Part shown: in pieces, positions 7,039-12,438 of the stretch
How positions within the stretch are numbered: position 1 is the first letter of the stretch
Layout: every line of letters begins with the position of its first letter
Source of the DNA: Gammaproteobacteria bacterium
GTDB taxonomy: Bacteria; Pseudomonadota; Gammaproteobacteria; JAABTG01
Assembly (NCBI GenBank): GCA_030066245.1
Contig: JASJBY010000121.1
Coordinates: 1-12,438, forward strand
Length of the DNA stretch: 12,438 bases
Direction: 5' to 3'
Made by a program: the position numbers and the translations under genes
Notes under the pieces: model-generated
The model's input: only the letters and a program-made list of their open reading frames with translations
Told to the model about the DNA's origin: nothing
Databases searched by the model: none

Positions 7039-7800
7039 TTAATGGGTGCGCGCTACGGCCCACGCTTGTCCGAGCCCGTCGCCCGTCATATCACCGGGCC
7101 GCTTGTCTCCCGCCCACCGGTAGAGCGGTTGTCCCTTGTAAGCCCACTGCCGCCGACCGTCGCTGCGGGCCATCACGGACAGGTTGCCGTGGTCCTGTGC
7201 GTCGGCGGGGGCTAGCGCGGGAGGCCAGTTTCGGGCACAGTCCGCGTAACAGAATGACTGGCCGGTCCGGTCGCTGCCGAAGACATACAGGGTCATTCCA
7301 GCGCCGTCCACCAGGATCTCGCCCGTGGCCGTTTCCTTGCTGGTGATCCGGGTGGGCACGGCCTCCGTTCTTCGGTGCCGATGTGCTGAAGGTCTTTCAG
7401 CTGGCTGCGTCCCTGGGGCCACGGTGCCGGGCCTGACCCGGGCACGCTCCGCCGCTGGCGCCCGGGCACACGGGACCGACATCGCCGGGGGGATCACGTA
7501 GGCGGCGGGTGCTCCGATGCCGGGGCCGATAACGTAATAGCCGGTCGCCGGCTTGTTTTCTTGCTCACAATCCGTCAATCCCTGCGTGTCGCCCGGCGCA
7601 GTCGCCGCGGCCGCTCCCGGAGCAGCCATGAAGTCGGCTACCGTCGGCGGGGCTGGCGGCGCCATAAGGGCGGGCGCCGCACCCATCGGATGGCCGGGCG
7701 GGCCCCACCACTGGGCGCAGAGCGTGGGCGGAAAGACGCTGGCCAGCGTTGCCAGGACCGTACCCCTCAGCAGAAACGCAATGCCCTTTGGATGGAACAC
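7039..7800 (-). CDS. Secreted protein with a C-terminal Lipoprotein_15 (PF03640/COG4315) domain
   Basis: I choose the GTG at 7800: AGAGAGG lies about eight bases upstream, and it places a signal peptide directly at the N-terminus (FLLRGTVLATLASVFPPTLCA, cleavage expected after ALCA-like TLCA near residue 28). This gives 253 residues; the frame itself stays open to 7980. The middle (about 30-155) is low-complexity, rich in Pro, Ala and Gly, and probably a disordered linker in the periplasm. Residues about 160-253 form the PF03640 repeat domain: ILVDGAGMTLYVFGSD, then C184 and C188 in FCYADCARNWPPAL, then QWAYKGQPLYRWAGDKRPGD and a terminal GQAWAVA. This domain is common in secreted proteins; its biochemical role is not established. 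It is likely co-transcribed with the glycine-zipper lipoprotein 25 bp downstream, pointing to an envelope role. Confidence 0.88.
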   Translation of the reverse strand: MFHPKGIAFLLRGTVLATLASVFPPTLCAQWWGPPGHPMGAAPALMAPPAPPTVADFMAAPGAAAATAPGDTQGLTDCEQENKPATGYYVIGPGIGAPAAYVIPPAMSVPCARAPAAERARVRPGTVAPGTQPAERPSAHRHRRTEAVPTRITSKETATGEILVDGAGMTLYVFGSDRTGQSFCYADCARNWPPALAPADAQDHGNLSVMARSDGRRQWAYKGQPLYRWAGDKRPGDMTGDGLGQAWAVARTH

Positions 7801-8117
7801 AGCGTGCACCTCTCTTCGTTCCCGCACCGTCACTGTCACCCGCCACGGTTCGGGAGCGGGACGGTCGTGCGCTAACCCGAACTCAGCGCTATCTAGATAT
7901 AGCATTGCCCGCGTCCCCTGAGACTGCAACAGAACTATACTAGACTCTTGATATCGCGAGACGATACCACCGGCATACATGGACGACAGCCCGGCCAGCC
8001 CGAGCCCAACCGTTTTTGCCTAGGATTCAGGGCCCGGGTCTTCACGGGTTCGGCGAAGAGGTTGCTGTGGGATGGTGCTCAGCTGTCGCCGTGCACGGCG
8101 ATTCTGGGAGGCAAGGG
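7801..8117. other. 317-bp divergent intergenic region with AT-rich palindromic patches
   Basis: This lies between the divergent 7800 and 8118 starts. The surrounding DNA is GC-rich, but 7888-7966 is AT-rich and contains two inverted repeats: GCTAT-(6)-ATAGC at 7888-7903 and TATCG-(5)-CGATA at 7952-7966. Promoters and possibly an operator for one or both flanking genes are expected here. The open frame running through on the minus strand is upstream extension of the PF03640 gene and lacks ribosome-binding sites. Confidence 0.45.
7896..7904 (-). promoter_or_regulatory. Possible extended -10 promoter element for the PF03640 gene
   Basis: On the minus strand this reads TGC-TATATC, an extended -10 shape (TGn plus four of six matches to TATAAT), about 95 bases before the GTG start at 7800 and inside the inverted repeat 7888-7903. 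No good -35 is found 16-18 bases upstream, which extended -10 promoters can tolerate. This is only a candidate. Confidence 0.2.
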
Positions 8118-8354
8118 ATGAAAGGACAGACTCAAGCCGTCGTCATGAGCGGGACCCCGCTGACACTCAACGAAGAGCATCTGCTGCGCGAGATCGCGCA
8201 CTTCGATCAGAAAGCTCTGGAGCACATCCGCGCCGATACGGCATTGGGGCGCGCTTTGGCCACCGTGTATCGATATTCGGCTGACGAGAAGAGGGAGGTG
8301 CTCGCCGCGTTGAGGGGTGGGGCGGAGAGCCTGCCCGCCAGATTCAACGACTGA
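8118..8354 (+). CDS. Small helical protein of unknown function, 78 residues
   Basis: The ATG at 8118 is preceded by GGGAGG at about seven bases, a strong ribosome-binding site, while the upstream extension of the frame to 8016 is not supported. The product is charged and mostly helical by composition: NEEHLLREIAHFDQKALEHI, then ALGRALATVYRYSADEKREVLAALRGG. It has no signal peptide, membrane span or cysteines, so it is probably cytoplasmic. I do not recognise a family, although regular leucine and alanine spacing would suit a small helix bundle or a partner-binding protein. It converges on the second PilZ gene with only 16 bp between stops. Confidence 0.65.
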   Translation: MKGQTQAVVMSGTPLTLNEEHLLREIAHFDQKALEHIRADTALGRALATVYRYSADEKREVLAALRGGAESLPARFND

Positions 8355-8370
8355 CGCGGGTCGCCCCTTT

Positions 8371-8387
8371 TCAGAACGTGGTTCTGA
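8371..8387. repeat. Perfect inverted repeat over the PilZ stop codon, between convergent genes
   Basis: TCAGAAC (8371-8377), a three-base GTG loop and GTTCTGA (8381-8387) form a perfect 7-bp stem. The left arm contains the stop codon of the minus-strand PilZ gene, and the plus-strand neighbour stops 17 bases away. Neither strand has a T-run after the hairpin, so it is not a textbook intrinsic terminator. It could still stabilise 3' ends or mark the convergent junction. Confidence 0.4.
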
Positions 8388-8724
8388 GTCCCAGCGTCCG
8401 GAGGAAGTAACGGTCGGCGTTGGTGAATTCCACGCGCGTGAGATAAACATGACGCGCCACAATTTCCTGGCTGCCTATCACTCGGGCGTAAACTTCTGTG
8501 GCGTCGACGCGATCCGGAGGGCGCAACGTCAAGACGAGCACTTCCCCGGGAGGGAAGGCACGACTGGTCGCCAGGAGCATGCCTCCCGGGCTGATGTTTT
8601 CGGATTCGCTGATGTCGTAGCCGCCGGCGATATCGTTACCCCGGTAGCTCACCACAATCCTAACGTCCGTGCGTGGATAGTTCCTGCGCTCCACTTCCCT
8701 TAGCCCGGTCGCCGATCTGCGCAT
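8371..8724 (-). CDS. Second PilZ-domain protein, 117 residues
   Basis: The frame is open to 9096, but conserved-looking sequence starts only near the ATG at 8724 (MRRSATGLREVERRNYPRTD), which has AAAGG seven bases upstream, so I use that start. The PilZ c-di-GMP motifs are visible: RxxxR in RRNYPRTD (R14 and R18), and N-x-S-x-G-G in ENISPGGM (N43, S45, G47, G48). Beta-strand blocks follow (GEVLVLTLRPP, ATEVYARVIG) and a closing YLTRVEFTNADRYFLRTLG. There is no signal peptide or membrane span. It is divergent enough from the PilZ protein at 2172-2591 that the two are not a recent duplication. A GTG five codons upstream is an alternative start. It probably senses c-di-GMP in the cytoplasm; its target is unknown. 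Confidence 0.85.
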   Translation of the reverse strand: MRRSATGLREVERRNYPRTDVRIVVSYRGNDIAGGYDISESENISPGGMLLATSRAFPPGEVLVLTLRPPDRVDATEVYARVIGSQEIVARHVYLTRVEFTNADRYFLRTLGLRTTF

Positions 8725-9083
8725 CCAACTGCCTTTCACTATAGACCATGTTCCGGTCTCGATGCGTGTGGGCTCAACGAACCGGCCGCCACACCCCTCG
8801 AGGCGGATGCGGACCTGAATCAGCACACGGAATCCCTCGGAGGCTGTCGGGGCTGCCGGTTCTGTATGTCGCATCGCCAACAGGAGGGGCTTCCGCAGCC
8901 TGCGCCAGTTTCGGCTCGTCCAGGGTGTGTGAGCGCCCACTCCGCTTGCGGCCGCATCGTGGCATTGGAGAAAATTGATGTCAACAGCCGCTTGCGCGGC
9001 GTCGGACTGGCCACGCGGGCTGCGCTGGGCAGCGACTGACGCACGCGGCGGGCCAACCTCAGGCGTGTAGACAGGGCACCGAC
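8725..9083. other. 359-bp divergent intergenic region, no gene recognised
   Basis: This separates the divergent PilZ (8724) and 395-residue (9084) genes. The PilZ frame continues open through most of it on the minus strand, but the predicted residues are not PilZ-like and in-frame ATGs at 8874 and 9096 lack ribosome-binding sites. One short AT-richer patch lies at about 8965-8982 (around GGAGAAAATTGATGTC) and might contain promoter elements; no confident -35/-10 pair was found. No hairpin with a T-run was seen. Confidence 0.4.
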
Positions 9084-10271
9084 ATGGCGCAGACACCCAA
9101 ACAAATCGTCACCCCCCACAAGCGTATCCCCCTCACTATTCCCAACGGCATGTCTCCCGTCGAGTTCTTCAACAGCCCCGCAAACCTCATGAACCTTGCC
9201 CAGGAGAACGGTTTGCTCCGCAGCCCCGAAGATTTCCTCGTCTATCGCAAGCTCATAGGCCACAGCTTGGAGTTCGACACGTCGATCATCCTGGACACAT
9301 CCAAGAAGGTTCTCGATCCCCTCGGGCGCCCCGTGCGCCGGGACCAGCTTTCCGATATCCAGAAGAAGGTGTGGTCGCGCATGACCCAGATAGTGCTCGA
9401 GTACATGCTGGATCATTATCCCGACCCGCAGCGGGCGGTCGTCCTGTGCGGCGAAGCAAGCCTCGACGCCACCTGGCCGCTGTCGAAGTCGGGTGTGCCC
9501 AGCATTCGCATGATTCATAACCATTTCATCGTCTTTACGCGGGAGCAGCTGAGAGAGGCCCGTGAGGCAGACCCGGATGACCCGAATCTCTCGGATTCCG
9601 GTCATCACAGCCTTTTTCTCCGCCACCTGTCGGATGTCTACCATCGCTTTCTCGAGATCCTCAAGCTGGGTGTCCTCAAGCCCATCAGTACCGATGAATC
9701 GAGAATTGGCTTCACCGGTTATCCAGAGGGGCTTCCAAGCTGGGAGGTCACCGGCGGCGCCGAAAGTCTCAAGTCCCTGCGCTTCTGGGAAGAGTACGAT
9801 CTGATACTGAAAGGGTTTCTGGACTTCTATCGGACCTTCTTCGGTCAGGTGGCTTCCCGCAACGCCCCGGTTCCGGCCGACGCCTACTTTCCCGACCAGG
9901 TCGAAGATGTGCTGCTGTTCAACAACGACTTTCACCGCGTCGCGCGCGAGATTCGCGACAGGGTGCTGGCCGATCCGCAGTTCGCGAACGACATCCGCTG
10001 GCGGCCCGCCTACAAGCAAATCCTCTACCGAGACGATAAAGGCCGCCTGATTGTGACCATCAGTCAGAACTCGGTCGGGAACGCCATTACCGAGTTGCTG
10101 GGAATTGTCGTCCGGCGTGCTGAGGACGAGGCTGCCTACCTGGCGGCCGAACCCGCCCTCATCGAGAAGCTTCTGGACGTACGCGAACGGCTCAGGGCGG
10201 CAGACCTGGGTGAGCCAATTGACGGGCCCTCGTGGCGCGGCCGTGAGTATCTGCCGCCCTCCGTGCATTGA
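9084..10271 (+). CDS. Unassigned 395-residue cytoplasmic protein with a His-x-His motif
   Basis: Composition, even charge and regular aromatic spacing mark this as the real gene rather than the antisense frame that overlaps it. I do not recognise the family. There is no signal peptide or membrane span. Visible landmarks are VVLCGEASLDATWPLSKSG (119-137), a beta-type stretch with H145-N-H147 in IRMIHNHFIVF, further histidines at 174, 175, 181 and 187, SRIGFTGYPEGLPSWEVTGG (206-225), an aromatic-rich helix (FWEEYDLILKGFLDFYRTFFG) and a late block GRLIVTISQNSVGNAITELLGIVVRR (320-345). The HxH followed by hydrophobics loosely recalls HIT/GalT-like nucleotide enzymes, but the rest does not clearly follow, so this is speculation. 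AGGG about eight bases upstream is a weak ribosome-binding site; ATG at 9150 is a possible alternative start. It precedes the sensor gene by 154 bp on the same strand. Confidence 0.8.
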   Translation: MAQTPKQIVTPHKRIPLTIPNGMSPVEFFNSPANLMNLAQENGLLRSPEDFLVYRKLIGHSLEFDTSIILDTSKKVLDPLGRPVRRDQLSDIQKKVWSRMTQIVLEYMLDHYPDPQRAVVLCGEASLDATWPLSKSGVPSIRMIHNHFIVFTREQLREAREADPDDPNLSDSGHHSLFLRHLSDVYHRFLEILKLGVLKPISTDESRIGFTGYPEGLPSWEVTGGAESLKSLRFWEEYDLILKGFLDFYRTFFGQVASRNAPVPADAYFPDQVEDVLLFNNDFHRVAREIRDRVLADPQFANDIRWRPAYKQILYRDDKGRLIVTISQNSVGNAITELLGIVVRRAEDEAAYLAAEPALIEKLLDVRERLRAADLGEPIDGPSWRGREYLPPSVH

Positions 10272-10312
10272 CCGGGCCGCCTGGAACCCGAGGTTATTTC
10301 TCTTGCACCTGA

Positions 10313-10331
10313 GCCGCCGGTGACCGGCGGC
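10313..10331. terminator. Candidate hairpin after the 395-residue gene (no T-run)
   Basis: An 8-bp GC-only stem, G-CCGCCGG with CCGGCGG-C around a TGA loop, sits about 40 bases after the stop at 10271 and before the sensor gene. The hairpin is strong, but it is followed by CCACGG, not by T residues, so intrinsic termination is doubtful. It may act as a transcript 3'-end stabiliser or a partial attenuator. Confidence 0.35.
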
Positions 10332-10425
10332 CACGGTTGTGAATGCGCCTTGGTTCCCGGCAAAATGAGCGCTTCGCCGGCATGCGCGCTCTGCTCCTGG
10401 GCCCCGTTCAGGCTCGAGTTCACTT

Positions 10426-12438
10426 ATGCGTCACAAGAATCCAAAGACCCGTCCCCATAGGCGCCCGATAGCGGCCCGCGTTCTCGGGGCGCTGCTGATT
10501 GCCCTGGCTTGCTTTGAGGCGCACGCAGCCGCCGCGGACACCAGTGAGCCTTCGGAGCCCGCTGCCGCTGCGTCCCGGCCGCTGACCATGGCCTATTGCA
10601 TCGACTGTGTGCCGTTCCACTTCTCCGATGAGCAGGGGAAGGCGGCGGGCATGATCATCGATATCTGGAGGCGCTGGTCGGAGAAAACTGGCATCCCCAT
10701 CGAGTTCAAGTCCGCCCAGTGGAAGGAAACGCTGACCATGGTGGGCAGCGGCTACGCGGACGTGCATGCCGGCCTGTTCTTCAACGAGCAGCGCGACCAG
10801 TACCTGGATTACGGCGTTCCCCTGCGCCGTACCGACACCCATGTCTTTCTGCACCGCAGTCTGCCGGATATCAGTAGCATCGAGGAGCTGGCGGCTTATC
10901 GGATCGGGGTTCTGGAAGGCGACTATGTGGAAGCCTACCTGAAGGAGCGATTGTCACCTGAGTCCGTAGTGCCCCTTGCGAGCTACGATGCCATTCTGGA
11001 CGCGCTTCAGAGCGGCGCGCTGAGGGCCTTCGCCGCGGACACGCCCACCGGCATCTACCATCTCCAGCGCGTCGGGCTCCTCGCCGAGTACAAGTTCTCG
11101 CCCACCCAGCTGCTCTACCAGAACGACTGGTACCTGGCCGTTGGGGAGGGCAATGCGGCGCTGCTGGAGATCCTCAACGAGGGCATGGGCCGTATCCCCG
11201 AAGAGGAACGGCTGAAGATCGCCCGTCGCTGGACGGGGGTGAGCGCCGACGAGGGGGAAGCGCTCATTGTTGCCGTCGACCGCAGCTACCCCCCTCTGAC
11301 CGTCATGAACGCCCAGGGACGGCCCGCGGGCCTGCTCGTGGATCTGTGGCGACTCTGGTCGGCGAAGACCGGGCGGGCCGTGCGCTTTCGTCTGAGCGAC
11401 TTCCCAGCCACCCTGGCTGCCGTGCAAGAGGGCGAAGCTGATATCCATGCGGGCCTTTTCGTCAGCCAGGAGCGCTCCAGATTCCTGGAGTTCTCCGACC
11501 CCATCTACCAGGTGCGCACCGGTTTGTACTACCGCGCAGGGACGGACATACCCACGGACCTGGCCGAGTTCGGCGATCGGATCGTGGGCACCCGTGGAGG
11601 AACCTTTCAGGCCGGAGTCCTGCGGGAACGTTATCCCGAGCTCAATCTGCTGCTCTTCCGCAGCTGGGCGGAGACGCTGGAAACCCTGGCGGACGGGCGC
11701 GTTGATGCCATCGTCGCTGAGGATCCCACCGTGCAGGCGCTGCTTGCACAGCTCGGCCTGCAAGGCCAGGTTATTCGGGCGCCGGGACAGGTCATGGCGA
11801 ATGCCGTGCACGGCGCGGTCGCAACAGGCAACTCGGCGCTCCTGGAGGAGGTCAACGCCGGGCTCGATGCCATTAGCCTGGGTGAGCTGGCGCATCTGGA
11901 GCGGCGCTGGATCAGCGATGAGAGCCTGCACGTCTTCTCCGAGTCGGGAAAACGCAGGAGCGGGTTCTTCAACAGTCTCAGCGCGGAAGAGCAGCGCTGG
12001 CTGGGGGAGCATCCCGACATCCGCCTCGGTTCCGACAGGGCCTGGCCACCGTTCGAGTATCTGCGCGCGGACGGTGAGCTGGGCGGGCTAGCCGGCTCTT
12101 ATTTCGAGCTGCTGCAGGACAGGTTGGGCATCAGCTTCGTGGCGCCGCCCGACGAGGCGTGGCCAGCGGTGCTCGAGAAGGCGCGCAACGGGGAGCTGGA
12201 TGTCCTGACCTGCCTGGCGCCTACCGCGGAGCGCCGGGAGTATCTGGCCTTCACCGAGCCCTATCTGCGGGTGCCCGTGGTGATCATCCAACGGGTCGAC
12301 TCGGAGCCCGTCAGTGGCCTGCAGGGACTGCGGGGCGCGCGCGTCGGGGTGGTGGCGGGTTATGCCGCCGAAGAGCACCTGCGGCAGCAGGGCTTCGGTG
12401 AAGCTCTCGTTGCAGCCGAAGACTTCCCCGCCGCCCTT
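10426..12438 (+). CDS. Sensor protein with three tandem periplasmic solute-binding domains (SBP_bac_3), 3' end beyond window
   Basis: 671 codons are open from the ATG at 10426 to the right edge. Residues 1-35 are a signal peptide or anchor (basic start, then VLGALLIALACFEAHA). Three type-3 solute-binding domains follow: about 52-270, 278-496 and 518 to the edge. Domains 1 and 2 are clear internal duplicates: GMIIDIWRRWSEKTG with YADVHAGLF in the first, GLLVDLWRLWSAKTG with EADIHAGLF in the second. Domain 3 opens with LSAEEQRWLGEHPDIRLGSD and WPPFEYL, the junction typical of EvgS/BvgS-type and related diguanylate cyclase receptors, then LDVLTCLAPTAERREYLAFTEPYL. A stand-alone transporter component would have one such domain, so a membrane span plus kinase or GGDEF output beyond 12438 is expected but not seen. 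The ribosome-binding site is weak, and no better in-frame start was found. Ligands cannot be told; amino acids are common for the fold. Confidence 0.92.
   Translation, partial: MRHKNPKTRPHRRPIAARVLGALLIALACFEAHAAAADTSEPSEPAAAASRPLTMAYCIDCVPFHFSDEQGKAAGMIIDIWRRWSEKTGIPIEFKSAQWKETLTMVGSGYADVHAGLFFNEQRDQYLDYGVPLRRTDTHVFLHRSLPDISSIEELAAYRIGVLEGDYVEAYLKERLSPESVVPLASYDAILDALQSGALRAFAADTPTGIYHLQRVGLLAEYKFSPTQLLYQNDWYLAVGEGNAALLEILNEGMGRIPEEERLKIARRWTGVSADEGEALIVAVDRSYPPLTVMNAQGRPAGLLVDLWRLWSAKTGRAVRFRLSDFPATLAAVQEGEADIHAGLFVSQERSRFLEFSDPIYQVRTGLYYRAGTDIPTDLAEFGDRIVGTRGGTFQAGVLRERYPELNLLLFRSWAETLETLADGRVDAIVAEDPTVQALLAQLGLQGQVIRAPGQVMANAVHGAVATGNSALLEEVNAGLDAISLGELAHLERRWISDESLHVFSESGKRRSGFFNSLSAEEQRWLGEHPDIRLGSDRAWPPFEYLRADGELGGLAGSYFELLQDRLGISFVAPPDEAWPAVLEKARNGELDVLTCLAPTAERREYLAFTEPYLRVPVVIIQRVDSEPVSGLQGLRGARVGVVAGYAAEEHLRQQGFGEALVAAEDFPAAL

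Noticed and set aside
8820..10334. 504-codon open frame on the minus strand
   Set aside because: It lies antisense to the better-composed 395-residue plus-strand protein. Its product lacks recognisable domains, and it has no ribosome-binding site. Long antisense frames are common in GC-rich genes.
10954..12012. 352-codon open frame on the minus strand
   Set aside because: It is antisense to the solute-binding receptor, whose domains and motifs are unmistakable in the plus frame.

Overview
The window is GC-rich DNA, densely packed on both strands, and reads like the chromosome of a free-living proteobacterium, most likely a gammaproteobacterium. This is inferred from protein content: two PilZ proteins, a glycine-zipper envelope lipoprotein, a PF03640-type secreted protein and a large periplasmic sensor of the EvgS/BvgS style. 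I see no ribosomal or transfer RNA gene, CRISPR array, transposase, integrase or phage gene.

Left part (1-5708), all on the minus strand. In order of transcription from right to left: an unrecognised cytoplasmic protein of 170 residues (5708-5196); a fusion of a carboxymuconolactone-decarboxylase/AhpD-like domain to a Rieske [2Fe-2S] ferredoxin domain (4916-4290); a GuaB1-family IMP dehydrogenase/GMP reductase relative with paired CBS domains (4161-2713); a single-domain PilZ protein (2591-2172); and a NodU/CmcH/TobZ-type O-carbamoyltransferase that runs off the left edge (1709-1). Gaps of roughly 120-460 bp separate them, so co-transcription is possible for the inner ones but not shown. Together they suggest an accessory redox, nucleotide and carbamoylation neighbourhood rather than a known operon.

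Middle part (5709-8724). A GC-rich stretch of about 600 bp without a convincing gene is followed by a 74-residue single-span membrane protein on the plus strand. It converges, two bases apart, on a minus-strand pair encoding cell-envelope proteins: a secreted Lipoprotein_15 (PF03640) protein and a glycine-zipper lipoprotein. A divergent 78-residue unknown protein then converges on a second PilZ protein, with a perfect short inverted repeat at the junction.

Right part (9084-12438), plus strand: a 395-residue protein I cannot assign, then the first 671 residues of a secreted or membrane-anchored protein with three tandem type-3 periplasmic solute-binding domains, open at the right edge. In known families this architecture feeds a histidine kinase or a diguanylate cyclase. 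If the latter, it would connect with the two PilZ (c-di-GMP receptor) proteins.

Most noteworthy are the CMD-Rieske fusion, a GuaB1-type enzyme in an apparently non-actinobacterial genome, the orphan carbamoyltransferase, the triple-sensor receptor and the unassigned 395-residue protein. I found no single coherent system that can be declared new from sequence alone.
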